A stretch of 64,000 nt of DNA from Helicobacter sp. MIT 05-5294 (GTDB lineage: Bacteria; Campylobacterota; Campylobacteria; Campylobacterales; Helicobacteraceae): contig NZ_JRPA02000004.1 of NCBI RefSeq assembly GCF_000765675.1, forward strand, positions 1 to 64,000. Reading direction: 5' to 3'. Below are positions 9,156-19,528 of this stretch, piece by piece (the first letter of the stretch is position 1; the number at the start of each line of letters is the position of its first letter). The notes beneath the pieces are model-generated. The model was given only the letters and a program-made list of their open reading frames with translations. It was not told the DNA's origin and searched no databases. The translations under genes and the position numbers were made by a program.

Positions 9156-11153
9156 TCAAAACTTAAATTCGTTGATTTTGTTTTCCATTTCTACCGCTCT
9201 GCCCTCTAATTCATTGGAAACAGATGAGATTCTATCCATTTCTTCCGCGATTCCCTCTAAATTTTGATTCAACACTTTGTTGTTATCCAAAAGCATTTCT
9301 GTGTCTTTACTTAGTATAGAAGAGCTATCAAGGGTTTCTTGCGCCAAAGCACTAATCATCTTAATTTTTTCTACCACAGAATTAATGGTTTCTTGAATCG
9401 TTTGGGATTCATCAACGATATGATAAAAGCTTTTCGCATTTTGTGTGATTTGACTGCTCACTCCATTAATGGATTGCACGATTGTATTAATAATCGCATC
9501 AATCTCGTTTAAAGATTTTTGCGTTCTCTCTGCAAGTTGTCGCACTTCATCGGCAACAACCGCAAATCCTCTTCCATGCTCCCCTGCCCTTGCCGCTTCA
9601 ATCGCAGCATTGAGTGCTAAAAGATTGGTCTGGGAAGCAATATCATCAATCGCACCCAAAATTCCTTTGATGTTTTGCGCCTCTTTATCCAACAACGCAA
9701 CATTATGCACCAAATCTTCTTGCAATTGCGCATCTTGTGCGATGTTTTGTGTGAAATCCATAATCACGCCCGAAGCACTATCTAATTCATCTTTTGCAGC
9801 CAAAATATCCTGCATAGTCGCATTGGTTTTTTGAATATTATCTGCAAGTTCTCTTTCTACTTCTTTGCCTGTTGCTTCTGTTTTACTAGAGAGTTCAAAT
9901 CCCTCTTGTGTGCGCACTAAAACTTCTTTGGCACTGCCAAGTAGATTTTTTGAAGTTTGCAGATTCTCTTTGCTTTGTGGAGCTAATTGCAAGAAAATCT
10001 GCCGAATCGCAATAAGGAAATCATTAATCGCTTGATGAATCACGCCAATCTCATCGGAATTTTTTTCAATCACCAAATCCTTACTAATATCTTTCGTATT
10101 TTTTAATTCAACTAGAAACTTACGCATTAATCGGATTCTAAAGGTAATGCTATGGGCAATCAAATAACCAACCCCCAAAGTAACCAACACGACAATACCT
10201 GCGATGCTAAGCATGAGCCAAAAGCTAAAGAAGCTCGCCTTTTCAAGCTTTGTAATTTGGTCAATCAAGCCTTTTGCAAGTCTATCTTCCACATTTTTTA
10301 ATAAATTAATTTTTTCTGTAATCGTGCCAAACCAATAAGTCGCCTGAACTCCAAATCCCCCTTCCATAAAATGTTCCATTGCGATTTTACGCATTCGTTC
10401 TACTTCTGAAAAACTTTTGTCTTCTGTCATTTTGAGGTAATACTGATAATCTTTTGGGTTTGCATATCGTTTAAAATCTTCAAGGAAGATGTTTTGCGCT
10501 ATGGTTAAGGCAATAAAACGATTGTAGATTCCATTAGCAAATTTATCCGCGCCAAAAGTATTAGAAAGCACGGCGCGTTCTTGTCCGGCATTTTCTTTGG
10601 CATTAAGAAAATTCACATAAGCTACGAGATTCCTTGTGATTTGGTCGTTTGTGCTGATATTAATAATCTCCACGATAGATTGGATATTTAAAGCAATCGT
10701 GCCTGTATAATACCCCAAAACATCGCCCACTTTTACATTTAGCGTATCCACACCTTGCCGAATCTCATTAATCCTATCAATTTGTTGCAGAGAAGATTTC
10801 AAGGAATCTTGTATGTTTTGAGGATAAGTGTGCAAATCAAATTCCGCTAAAAAACCATGCAATTCTTTGATTTTTTCATCACTTAATGTGCGTTGTTTTT
10901 GCAATGCTTCTTTGAAATCTTTGCCTTTTGAGCCCAAAAATCCTGCGGAAGTGCCTCTTTCTTTTTGCAACTCATGAATCACGAGAGAAATTTTTGTCGC
11001 CAAAGTTACCCCGTGCTTTAACAACACAGACTCCTGCGCAATCTGGTAACGCTCACCAATCAAAACCACAGAAAACACAATCAAGGTAACTAAAGGGATT
11101 ATCATTAAACAGATTAACTTCACCCCCACTCTAAGATTATTGAAAAACGACAT
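9156..11153 (-). CDS. methyl-accepting chemotaxis protein with NIT-type sensor
   Basis: 665 residues. A transmembrane helix lies at about 10-28. A long helical periplasmic domain resembles the nitrate/nitrite-sensing NIT fold ([18 protein letters not shown] near residue 53). A second transmembrane helix is at about 305-330, then HAMP (330-385). The cytoplasmic signalling hairpin has the conserved tip [20 protein letters not shown]. It would relay a chemical signal to CheA/CheW and the flagellar motor. The ligand is not readable from sequence; nitrate, nitrite or another small molecule is inferred from the domain type. Single gene, convergent with the pseudogene at 8572-9153. Confidence 0.92.
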   Translation of the reverse strand: MSFFNNLRVGVKLICLMIIPLVTLIVFSVVLIGERYQIAQESVLLKHGVTLATKISLVIHELQKERGTSAGFLGSKGKDFKEALQKQRTLSDEKIKELHGFLAEFDLHTYPQNIQDSLKSSLQQIDRINEIRQGVDTLNVKVGDVLGYYTGTIALNIQSIVEIINISTNDQITRNLVAYVNFLNAKENAGQERAVLSNTFGADKFANGIYNRFIALTIAQNIFLEDFKRYANPKDYQYYLKMTEDKSFSEVERMRKIAMEHFMEGGFGVQATYWFGTITEKINLLKNVEDRLAKGLIDQITKLEKASFFSFWLMLSIAGIVVLVTLGVGYLIAHSITFRIRLMRKFLVELKNTKDISKDLVIEKNSDEIGVIHQAINDFLIAIRQIFLQLAPQSKENLQTSKNLLGSAKEVLVRTQEGFELSSKTEATGKEVERELADNIQKTNATMQDILAAKDELDSASGVIMDFTQNIAQDAQLQEDLVHNVALLDKEAQNIKGILGAIDDIASQTNLLALNAAIEAARAGEHGRGFAVVADEVRQLAERTQKSLNEIDAIINTIVQSINGVSSQITQNAKSFYHIVDESQTIQETINSVVEKIKMISALAQETLDSSSILSKDTEMLLDNNKVLNQNLEGIAEEMDRISSVSNELEGRAVEMENKINEFKF

Positions 11154-11360
11154 ATTTTCCCCTTTTTATGATGAATCCGTATTAAAATCTTCCGCGATTC
11201 TTTGTTGTCTGAATTTGAGTAATTTTAAAATGTTTTCCTTAAAAATAAAATAATAATCTTACGATTCCTAAAACTCTTTGGGTGTTTTTAGCAAAATTTC
11301 TATACAATATATTTCAATATTTCACATTTAAAAACAACCCTTGCTACAAAGGACTAAAAT

Positions 11361-12137
11361 ATGAAAAATTCATTATGGATTAAAACCGCATTGGTAGGAT
11401 TCTCACTAACTGTGTGCATACTCTTTAGTGCGTGTTCTTCCACTGCGCTTACTAACCGCTCACAACTTATGCTACTCAACACGCAAGAAGAGATTGCGCT
11501 TGGCGAACAAAGTGCTAAAGCGGTTTTAAAGGAATCCAAAATCAGCGACAACAAGCAACAAACGCAAATGATTGAACGCGTAGGAAAAAGAATCGCAAAT
11601 GTGGCGGAGCGTCCTGATTTCGCTTGGGAATTTTATCTCCTAGAAGACGCGCAAGTCAATGCATTTTGTTTGCCCGGTGGTAAGGTGTTTGTCTATACAG
11701 GAATTATGCCTTTAGTCGCTAGTGATGATGAACTCGCTGTGATTCTCTCGCACGAAATCGCACACACGATTTTGCGACATGGGGCAGAGCGTATGAGTAT
11801 GCAAACTCTCCAACAAATCGGCGGGGGATTGCTTGGCTTGGTGATTGGCTCACAAGCTCCGGAGTTTAGTAATTTATTCAATCAAGCTTATAGCATGGGA
11901 AGCAATGTGGGCATAATGTTGCCCTTTAGTCGCTCACACGAGCTTGAAGCAGACAGGGCGGGAATTATTTTAATGCAAAAAGCAGGTTACAATCCACAAG
12001 CTGCGATTAGTTTTTGGCAAAAAATGTCTGCCAATAGCGGAGGGAGTTCCTCTGACTTCCTCTCCACGCACCCTAGCGATTCTAAACGCATTACAGAAAT
12101 TCAAAAAATCCTAAACGAAAATGGTAACAATCCATAA
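11361..12137 (+). CDS. M48-family metalloprotease lipoprotein
   Basis: 258 residues. A lipoprotein signal ends in LFSAC, with the lipidated cysteine at residue 25. The zinc motif HEIAH is at 131-135, followed by a third-ligand region SHELEADRAG. The end FLSTHPSDSKRI is typical of LoiP/BepA-like M48 proteases. It is expected in the periplasm, anchored to a membrane, with a role in quality control of envelope proteins. ATG preceded by AAAGGAC. No operon partner. The exact orthologue within the family cannot be told from sequence alone. Confidence 0.9.
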   Translation: MKNSLWIKTALVGFSLTVCILFSACSSTALTNRSQLMLLNTQEEIALGEQSAKAVLKESKISDNKQQTQMIERVGKRIANVAERPDFAWEFYLLEDAQVNAFCLPGGKVFVYTGIMPLVASDDELAVILSHEIAHTILRHGAERMSMQTLQQIGGGLLGLVIGSQAPEFSNLFNQAYSMGSNVGIMLPFSRSHELEADRAGIILMQKAGYNPQAAISFWQKMSANSGGSSSDFLSTHPSDSKRITEIQKILNENGNNP

Positions 12138-12151
12138 ATTTTAATTGCTTA

Positions 12152-12238
12152 GCGTCATTGCAAGGATTCCGCAAGGAAAATGTTGGCGACTAAAAAGTGC
12201 GTTACTGCGTCATTGTGAGACTTCATAAGCAATCCGCC
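12152..12238 (+). repeat. GTCATTG intergenic repeat, two degenerate units
   Basis: Two units start GCGTCATTG (12152 and 12207), one followed by CAAGGATTCC and one by TGAGACTTC; the second ends near GCAATCC. They resemble the two fuller units at 45907-46002. They lie between convergent genes. Confidence 0.5.
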
Positions 12239-13525
12239 CTACGCCCCCCATTTACAAAGCAAAGCCAAGAAACATTCACATAGGGATTCCACTTCGCTAA
12301 TGCACACTCGCTCATTGATAGAATGAATCGTATCGTTGCACACGCCGCATTCTACGACACTCACGCCATATTCAGCGAGATACCTCGCATCACTCGTGCC
12401 ACCGCTCGTGCTAAGAATCGGAGCGAAGCCATTTTGAGATTCTAACACCTCAACAAGCCTTTGCACAATCTCGCTTGTTTTATTAGTTAAAAATGGCTTG
12501 GAGCTTTGGTTTAATTCCAAAGAATGCGGAATCTTGGCAAGTAAACCTTCTAAATATTGGCGCAAATCTTCTAAACTTGTTTTTGTGGAATTGCGCACAT
12601 TAAACATAATTTTTAAATCATTGGGCGTAACATTCACAACTTCCAATCCCCCGCGAATATCTGTAACGACGAGCTTACTAGGTTCAAACTCTGCACTACC
12701 ATTATCCAAATCCCACCCGGCAATTTTTGGCAAATAAGGCGCGATGAGTTCCACAGGATTCACGCATTTTTTGGGATAAGCGACATGCCCTTGTTTGCCA
12801 AAAACTTTTAAGATTCCATTGATAGAACCGCGTCGCCCAACCTTAATCATATCGCCAAACTTCTCTACGCTTGTAGGCTCTGCCACCACCGCGAAATGTG
12901 GCAACAAATCACGCTCCTTAAGGCGTTCTAAAACATATTTTGTGCCAAAAATCGCCGCGCCCTCCTCATCACTTGTTAAAAGCACAGATAAGATTCCATT
13001 AAATCCTTGTGTTTGGGTGTTTGTATCGTGATTTTGCAGAATCGCGTTTTCCTTAGATTCCTTAAAATCTCGCGCCAAAACACAATCCACAAACTCCCTA
13101 ATTGCACAAACAAAAGCACTCACGCCCGCTTTCATATCTTGCGCACCTCTACCATAAAGAAATTCGCCTTTGGTTATTGGGGTAAAAGGCTCACTCTCCC
13201 AACCCTCTCCCGGAGGCACAACATCAATATGCCCTGCAAAGCATAAATGAGGTTTTGCCAAATTCTCTTGCAACCCCTTGGAATCCTCACAGCTGTTGGA
13301 ATTACTTGTATTTGGATTATCTTTACTTGGATTTTGAAGCTTACTTAAATCCTTGTAAAGAAAAATATTTTTTACACCCTCTTTGTCCAACTCTAAAACT
13401 TCAAAATCATACAAAATTTCTTTAATATACACATAGATTCCGCATTCTTGCGGGGTGATAGTCGGATAAGAAATAAGCTTTTCTAAAACCTCTATGGCAT
13501 TTAATGTATTAATTCGTGTTTGCAT
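12239..13525 (-). CDS. dapE: succinyl-diaminopimelate desuccinylase
   Basis: 428 residues of the M20 metallopeptidase family. LCFAGHIDVVPPGEGW carries the first zinc ligand, GAQDMKAGVS the bridging aspartate, and LTSDEEGAA the catalytic and metal-binding acids. It produces LL-diaminopimelate for lysine and peptidoglycan synthesis. The protein is about 40 residues longer than usual because of two low-complexity Asn/Ser/Lys-rich insertions, near residues 65-88 and 150-170. Single gene; the promoter region 13526-13640 is AT-rich. Confidence 0.93.
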   Translation of the reverse strand: MQTRINTLNAIEVLEKLISYPTITPQECGIYVYIKEILYDFEVLELDKEGVKNIFLYKDLSKLQNPSKDNPNTSNSNSCEDSKGLQENLAKPHLCFAGHIDVVPPGEGWESEPFTPITKGEFLYGRGAQDMKAGVSAFVCAIREFVDCVLARDFKESKENAILQNHDTNTQTQGFNGILSVLLTSDEEGAAIFGTKYVLERLKERDLLPHFAVVAEPTSVEKFGDMIKVGRRGSINGILKVFGKQGHVAYPKKCVNPVELIAPYLPKIAGWDLDNGSAEFEPSKLVVTDIRGGLEVVNVTPNDLKIMFNVRNSTKTSLEDLRQYLEGLLAKIPHSLELNQSSKPFLTNKTSEIVQRLVEVLESQNGFAPILSTSGGTSDARYLAEYGVSVVECGVCNDTIHSINERVCISEVESLCECFLALLCKWGA

Positions 13526-13668
13526 TGGAATCCTTTAGAAGAATCTTTATAAATTGTTAATTCTATGCAAAAATTATACTTAAATTTACCCTTGATTCTG
13601 CTAACCATTCTATATGAATTACTTTTCCCTTATAATTCACACAATGGCAAGGTAAGTCCTAACCGTCC

Positions 13669-16600
13669 TTACCACCATATTCCCAATCTCACATAACCTG
13701 TATGGGATTGGATTTTGTTTCCCAAGATTCCATTGTAGTTGAAAGAAAGTTCTGCATTGTCCAAGATGGCATAGGTAATTCCTAAATTGGTAAAAGCAAA
13801 ATAATCCGAGGTCTTCACTTCTTCATTTAAAGGAAACCCAGCAGCTAATCCTCTAACCTTTCCGTCTTCATAGAGATTAACATAACCTCCTAAAGAAACA
13901 TTGTATTTCACCATTGGATTTGCAGCCCTTTGCCACCTTAAAGCGGCAATCATATCAACAAAGTTTGTATCTTCAGAATAATAATGCTCTTTGATATTTC
14001 CATAATCTAGCGTGTAATTCTCCATACTAATCCCTTGATAAACTAGTCCAATCTCTGGAGAAAGCACGGAGTTATCATAGATATTATAAATATTTGCTCC
14101 CACTTTGGATTCTATACCATAACCTATGCTTTTTGGCTTTGCTTTTGTCTCTCCCCCTTCATAACCTCTATTTATTTTAGATTCGCTTTTATCTAATTTC
14201 GCATTTCCTGATAAATAATACTCCACTAATCCTTTTCTATAAAAGACATTATAATAAGAAACTCCTACAAGAAATGAAGTATCATTAAAATCTAAATCCC
14301 CATTAAAAGAAGCACTACTAAGACCTTTATCTGTTCTTTCGTATCCAAAAAATGCCCCTACAATCCCTGCATTATTGTCTAAAGGCATTTGGATTCCAGC
14401 AAGAAATCCTCTTGTATGCCCTTTTATATCCCCACCTCCTATATCAGAAGAATCATAAGAGAAATAAGGTGCAATAAAAGTATAATATTCCCCTCCACTT
14501 TTATTAGCAATAAAAATATCGTCTAGTTCTCGAATCAAATCTTCATCACTCCAAGTTTGCGCGGTAGATTCTGCATTCTCTGAAAAAATCATATCTTGAG
14601 CAAGTGAAGCATATTTTTCTGACTCATTAAGATTATAAAATTCCAAAGATTCAAGATTAGATTCTTTGGAATTAGAATCTTCAGAATCTATTAGCTTCTC
14701 TATATCATTTCCAAATTTTGTTTGAAAGTTTTTAATGCTAAATTCTTTTAAAATAGAATTGGTTCTAATATTCCTTAATCGGCTATTGGCGATAATAGAT
14801 TGAGAGATTGTAGAACCAGAGAGAGCAGAGGTGTCAAGCGTAAGACTTGTTGCTTGTCCTCTTTTGGCATAAAAGTCATTTAAAAGCACACTTGTATTTT
14901 TAACAAACACGCTATAATTACTCTCTTGTCCATTTTCATCTAAACCTAAAATACAATTTTCACAATTATTGGCAACATTAATTCCCTCTTCTTCAATCAA
15001 ATCTTCTAGCATAAGTCCCTCTCGCTCAACTTGAGCAGTGATTTGCTTGATAAAGATTCCACTTGTTACCCCAGCACTGACTTTTGGCTTATTGAAACGC
15101 ATAGGAGAAATGTTTTCAATTGTGATGGCTTTTGCGGTATTATTAGTATTTTCAATATGCAAGCCATTTGCATTTAAGCCAATATTTCCTGCAGAATTAA
15201 GTGTAATCCTACCATTACCACTATTTGTAATTCCCCCCGCAAGTGTGCCTGTATTGTTTAAATGGGTGATTGTGCCGGAGTTAGCAAGAGTATCAGTAAT
15301 TGTGCCGCTATTAGAGAGACCAGAAATAGTGCCGCTATTAGAAATTGCATCTATTCTTCCATTGTTATTGTTGAGATTCCTTATTGTGCCTTGATTGGTG
15401 ATTCCACCTGAAATAGTATTGGAAGCTAGAGTATTGATATTTCCACTATTAGTAACTCCGCCATTGATAGTTGTTACACTAAGCGTATCCATTCTGCCAT
15501 TATTGGTAACTCCATTATTAATGGTGTTTGCAGTTAGGTTTGTGATTGTGCCGCCTGTATCATTAGTGATTCCATTAGCAATAGAATTTAAAGAAAGGTT
15601 GACAATCGTGCCACCATTAGAGATTTGATTAATCGCGCCATTGGTGGAATCAACATTTTGTATTTGACCATTGTTGGTAAAAGCATCTATAGAACCTTGA
15701 TTAGTGATAGTTTTAATTGCACCATTTGTTTCATTGGTGAAGTTATCAATTCTTGCATTAGTTCCACTATTAGTAATCCTTTCAATTGTTCCAGAATTAT
15801 TTAGAGTTGTAATCGTTCTTGAATTATTAATACCATTGATATTGCCTCCATTATTATTGGTTAGAGTTGTGATTATTCCTTGATTATTGATTCCTGCATT
15901 AGTTCCGCTGATTGTGCTTGAATTGGTGAGGGTGGTGATAGTGCCTGTTGAGTTATTGAGGATTCCATTACTACCACCTGTAATTGTGCCACCATTAGTA
16001 ATACTACCAATACTTGCATGATTTTCAATCCCCATTTTTACCCCACTGATTATGCCTGAATTTTCTATGACATCAATACTATTAGTATTGACTCTACCAA
16101 GAAAAATTCCAATTGTTGAACCAACAATATTTCCACTCCCACCATTTGTAATTTTAGCTATATTATTATTACCATTTTGATGCAATATGATTCCGCCTTC
16201 AGCTCCATTACTCCCCAAAATTGTTCCCTCATTGGTTAATTCTTCGATAGAAGTAGAGCCATTAAAAAGAATTCCACCAGACCTACTTCCGTTATTGTTC
16301 CCCTGAATTGTTCCTTTATTGGTGACAACTCTTAGCATAATATCCCGAACTATCAAGGAATTTTTACCTGAACCTGTGGTTACACTTGCACCTTGTTGGA
16401 TTTCAACTTCTGCATTATTGGGTACACTAGGAGAGCTTGTATTGCTTAGTGTAACTCCAGATTCTGTTCCTATGGTGCATTGATTTCCATTGCAAGTATA
16501 AGCATAGGCAGAAGAAGACAACAATACCGCCGCACAAATGGTAGACAATCTAAAGTGTTTTGGAAGAATGGGGATTTTGGATTGGTTTTGAAGATGAGAT

Positions 16601-16670
16601 TGAGAGGATTTGCTATTTAATCCTGTAAATGCCCCCCCCCCCCGACAGATTTATGTGATTTCTTTGACAT
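13669..16670 (-). CDS. autotransporter adhesin, phase-variable, out of frame here
   Basis: The main open frame (13669-16548, 959 codons) lacks a proper start. An ATG at 16670 with a strong AGGAGG site opens a frame of nine codons running into 12 G (16632-16643), and with 12 G it stops 16 codons in. With 13 or 10 G it joins the main frame, adding a long signal sequence ending SSSAYA. The passenger (about residues 40-470 of the main frame) is built of SGTIT/NSGNI-type repeats that suggest a beta-solenoid. The last 260 or so residues form a beta-barrel ending in an aromatic residue (LGIWW). Surface adhesin-like, type V secreted. State here: OFF. Confidence 0.85.
16632..16643 (-). repeat. poly-G(12) phase-variation tract
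   Basis: Twelve consecutive C on the plus strand, G on the coding strand, within codons 10-13 of the autotransporter. Codon counting shows 12 G gives an early TAA while a length of 13 or 10 restores the frame. Slipped-strand mispairing at poly-G tracts of this kind is the standard switch for Helicobacter and Campylobacter surface genes. Confidence 0.9.
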
Positions 16671-16867
16671 AATTTCCTCCTTTAAAAAACTTAACATTTA
16701 ATAAGTTATAATACTATTTTCATTAGATGAAACAAAGAGTATTCAAAGAATTAAGTCAGTTTTTATGTTTTTATTACAAAAAGTAACAAACCCAACAACT
16801 ACAAGAATGTGAGAAAACCATAAAAAGACTATTTCGCATTGCTTATTTTTATGTTATATATAGTTTA

Positions 16868-17158
16868 TCCATTTGGTAGATGGACATAAAAGGTTTTATA
16901 GCCTTGCGTTGTGAAATAAGCTCGGTTTCTCTTTTGGAGGAGCTGGGCTTTTTTGGGCTATTTAGTTGGGAGAGGGCAGACTTCACAACACAAGGAGTCC
17001 ATAATGAATACCCTAAACACTTTCATTATGGTTGTCGCAATCATCACTATGCTTTTTAGAGAAGAGATAAGAAGATTCTTGTTTTAATCCAAAAAGTAAG
17101 ACAACCGCCTTCTATAAAACCATATGCTACAAGGACTTACCACCCTTGCGGTTATTTA
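16868..17158 (+). ncRNA. candidate structured small mRNA (type I toxin-like)
   Basis: A TATATATAG box lies at about 16853-16861. Past it are a short hairpin (TCCAT/ATGGA, 16868-16884), a long-range stem of 13 pairs in 14 between 16902-16915 and 16982-16995, a 27-codon ORF with its SD inside that stem, and an AACCGC/GCGGTT inverted repeat before 17158. On the opposite strand AGCTC/GAGCT (16919-16944) followed by TTATTT could end an antisense RNA. Ends are inferred from these landmarks only. Confidence 0.4.
17004..17087 (+). CDS. 27-residue hydrophobic peptide, candidate type I toxin
   Basis: ATG at 17004 behind AAGGAG at 16992-16997, ending at a TAA at 17087. The peptide has a hydrophobic core (FIMVVAIITMLF) followed by a charged REEIRR segment and an aromatic end, so it could form one membrane helix. 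The AAGG of its ribosome binding site is part of a near-perfect 14-base inverted repeat with 16902-16915, which would hide the site in the full-length RNA. That is the arrangement seen in AapA-like and other type I toxin messages. I do not recognise the peptide itself, so the function is inferred. Confidence 0.5.
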   Translation: MNTLNTFIMVVAIITMLFREEIRRFLF

Positions 17159-17171
17159 TCTAGCAAATATA

Positions 17172-17879
17172 TTAATTCTTTATTGCGATAAAACTTGCGA
17201 AATTCACCCAACGAAACAGCGTTTCAATGTGCTTAAATCCTGCATTTGTAAGCATTTCTTTATTCTCATTTTCACTATAAGGGACAAGCACATTCTCCAA
17301 TGCTTCGCGCTTCCTTGCAATCTCAAAATCACTATATCCTTGCTTTTTTTTGTTTTGCAAATAATAATCAATCATCAAAAAATCCAAGCCCTTATGCTCC
17401 ACAATCACCTTTTCAGAGACGATGAAGATTCCACCACTTTCCAAACAATCAAAGATTTTTTGCACGAGTTTTTCACGCATCAAAGGACGAATGAATTGCA
17501 AAGTGTAGTTTGCAATCACCACATTACACTTCGGAAACTCCACTTCTAAGACATCGCCACAGATGAGATTCGCACTAAAATCATACGCGCTAAGCTTATT
17601 GTGCGCCGCATCAAGCATAGATTCTGCATTATCAATCCCATATAAATGCAGAGGAAATTTCGCCCTAGAGGCAATCTCTACAAGCATTGCACCCGTGCTT
17701 GTGCCTAAATCCAAAAGCGTAGAATCCTGCTTCAAATACATCAATGCAAAATCCGCGCACAGCTCCAAAACTTCCTTATAATGCGGGATACTACGACTTA
17801 CCATATCATCAAACACCCCCGCGACTTTCGCGTCAAATTCAAACTGCTTATGTTGCGCTTCTGCAAAAACCCTATCCAT
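17172..17879 (-). CDS. cmoA: carboxy-S-adenosyl-L-methionine synthase
   Basis: 235 residues with a SAM-binding fold. Motif I is LLDLGTSTGAMLVEIA, then LYGIDNAESML, and CNVVIANYTLQFI. The N-terminal FDAKVAGVFDDMVSRSIPHY is typical of CmoA. It converts SAM and prephenate to carboxy-SAM, used by CmoB to make 5-oxyacetyl-uridine at tRNA wobble position 34. It is the last gene of a minus-strand run with ribF, tlyA and a lipoprotein, and its start overlaps the ribF end by eight bases. Confidence 0.9.
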   Translation of the reverse strand: MDRVFAEAQHKQFEFDAKVAGVFDDMVSRSIPHYKEVLELCADFALMYLKQDSTLLDLGTSTGAMLVEIASRAKFPLHLYGIDNAESMLDAAHNKLSAYDFSANLICGDVLEVEFPKCNVVIANYTLQFIRPLMREKLVQKIFDCLESGGIFIVSEKVIVEHKGLDFLMIDYYLQNKKKQGYSDFEIARKREALENVLVPYSENENKEMLTNAGFKHIETLFRWVNFASFIAIKN

Positions 17880-18816
17880 TCACTCCCCCTACTTGCGATT
17901 CTACTTTTTGCGATTCCGCCTCTTGAAAGCCCTTATTTTGTAGTAAATTCTCTTCTTTTTTTAAAACCCTACAAGCTCTTTGAATATCCTTTTGAATTTG
18001 TTCTTTTAATGCGCTTAATGCCTCAAAATGCTTGTTTTCGCGCAAATATTTCACGAGAAAAAACCCTGCTTCTTTTTGATTTATTTGTAATTCTAATCCC
18101 AACAAATGCCCCTCAATCGCGAAAGATTTATCGGTGCTAACGCGATTCCCGATAAAAATCACAGCGGGATATTTTGGGGATTCTGCACTTTGTGCGCCAA
18201 GTTGCACAAATCCTGCATAAACGCCTTCTTTTGGCAGCAAAAACCCATTATTTTCTAAATTAATCGTTGCGACAAGTTCTTTTGCCCCGATTCCTTGCCC
18301 ACGCACGATTGCACCACGAATCTCAAAGGCGCGTCCTAAAAGCTTATTTGCAAGTTTAAGATTGCCATTAAACAACAACTCCTTAATCAATCCGCTATGC
18401 ACAGAAAGTTTTTTGTAAAACACTTCTTCTACCACGACTACTTCACCCTTAAAGCACTTTTGCAAATCAAAAGCGTAATAATGCCTCTCCCTACCAAATC
18501 TAAAATCATAACCAACTACCAAGCGTTTAAGATTCGGCAAGAACCGCAACAAAAATGCTACAAACTCCTCGTCATTTTGGTTACGCACGGATTCCAAAGG
18601 CAGATAAAACATAGAATGCGTCGTATAAAAAGAACGATATTGATGTGGTAACAACTCACCTTGATTGCCTTCAATGCACAGAATCGCTCCTCTTTCGTCC
18701 AATCTCTCAAAAAGAGCCTGATGCGCAATGTGCATACCATCAAATTTCCCAAGCGCAAGGCTCGTAATATTATGCGCTAGATTTGGATTTTTGACAAGCG
18801 ATAAAAAACTCAACAT
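17872..18816 (-). CDS. ribF: bifunctional riboflavin kinase / FAD synthetase
   Basis: 314 residues from the ATG at 18816, chosen because AAGGAAGGGA lies just upstream; the frame extends to 18852. The N-terminal nucleotidyltransferase motif LGKFDGMHIAHQAL and VVGYDFRFGRER mark FAD synthetase. The C-terminal part with RGQGIGAKELVATINL is the kinase. The enzyme makes FMN and FAD from riboflavin. It starts inside the 3' end of tlyA (47-base overlap) and ends inside the cmoA start, so the genes are tightly packed. Confidence 0.92.
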   Translation of the reverse strand: MLSFLSLVKNPNLAHNITSLALGKFDGMHIAHQALFERLDERGAILCIEGNQGELLPHQYRSFYTTHSMFYLPLESVRNQNDEEFVAFLLRFLPNLKRLVVGYDFRFGRERHYYAFDLQKCFKGEVVVVEEVFYKKLSVHSGLIKELLFNGNLKLANKLLGRAFEIRGAIVRGQGIGAKELVATINLENNGFLLPKEGVYAGFVQLGAQSAESPKYPAVIFIGNRVSTDKSFAIEGHLLGLELQINQKEAGFFLVKYLRENKHFEALSALKEQIQKDIQRACRVLKKEENLLQNKGFQEAESQKVESQVGGVNG

Positions 18817-19528
18817 TCCCTTCCTTTCCTTTGATTTTGGATTCTTGCACACAAAGAATCTTAAAATTATTTTTTAGCAACCCAAGCGTTTTTTCTAATG
18901 CTTCCATTGTGCTTTGCGATTCCATAAGAACACCTTTTTTGTTGCGCTTAGCTTCAATTCCCACTTCAAATTGTGGCTTAAAAAGCAAAATCACTAACCC
19001 ACTTGCCAAAGATTCAATGGCTTCCAAAATATCCTTTAATGCGATAAAAGAAACATCGCAAACCACCAAAGGAAAAGTTTGCGATTCCAACCCCACAAAG
19101 GAGCGAATATCCATATTTTCATAGAATTGCACACGCGGATTTTCCCTCAAACTCTTATGCAACTGATTGCTTCCCACATCAACACAGACGATAGATTCCA
19201 CCCCTGCGCGTAACAAAACCTCACTAAAGCCTCCCGTGCTTGCGCCAATATCTAAAGCTCTTAAAGCACCAAAATCCCGCACTAAATTAGGATTGGATTC
19301 CAAAAAATAATACAACTTTTCTCCCGCACGGCTCACGAAGTTTAAAGATTCCAAAAGCGTAATGCAATCCTTGCTAGAAACTTCATAAGAAGCTTTATTG
19401 CAAGGCTGATGATTCACACAAACTTTGCCTTTTTGAATCAGGCTTTGCGCCTTATTACGCGATTCTACCAATCCCAACCTTACACAAGCAAGATCTAAGC
19501 GCATTTTATCTATTAGCGATTCTTGCAA
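18770..19528 (-). CDS. tlyA: TlyA-family rRNA 2'-O-methyltransferase
   Basis: 252 residues. An S4 RNA-binding domain (1-60, with RLDLACVRLGLVESRNKAQ) precedes an FtsJ-like methyltransferase with DIGASTGGFSEVLL and the catalytic K-D-K-E set. TlyA homologues methylate 16S and sometimes 23S rRNA and affect capreomycin sensitivity; older literature calls it haemolysin. The TTG at 19528, directly after the upstream TGA, has AAGGA in position; the ATG at 19504 lacks a site. Linkage to ribF is shared with H. pylori. Confidence 0.92.
   Translation of the reverse strand: MQESLIDKMRLDLACVRLGLVESRNKAQSLIQKGKVCVNHQPCNKASYEVSSKDCITLLESLNFVSRAGEKLYYFLESNPNLVRDFGALRALDIGASTGGFSEVLLRAGVESIVCVDVGSNQLHKSLRENPRVQFYENMDIRSFVGLESQTFPLVVCDVSFIALKDILEAIESLASGLVILLFKPQFEVGIEAKRNKKGVLMESQSTMEALEKTLGLLKNNFKILCVQESKIKGKEGNVEFFIACQKSKSSA

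Noticed and set aside
15038-15628. Long plus-strand ORFs opposite the autotransporter
   Set aside because: Hydrophobic Val/Ile/Pro-rich sequence is the antisense of the Asn/Thr/Ser repeats of the passenger, not a real membrane protein.
15250-16000. Regular repeats resembling a CRISPR array
   Set aside because: The repeats are coding, of irregular spacing and sequence, and follow the beta-solenoid unit of the passenger.
17124-17549. Plus-strand ORF of 141 codons opposite cmoA
   Set aside because: No ribosome binding site, and it lies antisense to a clear cmoA. Its first 20 residues are hydrophobic but the rest is composed of shadow codons.
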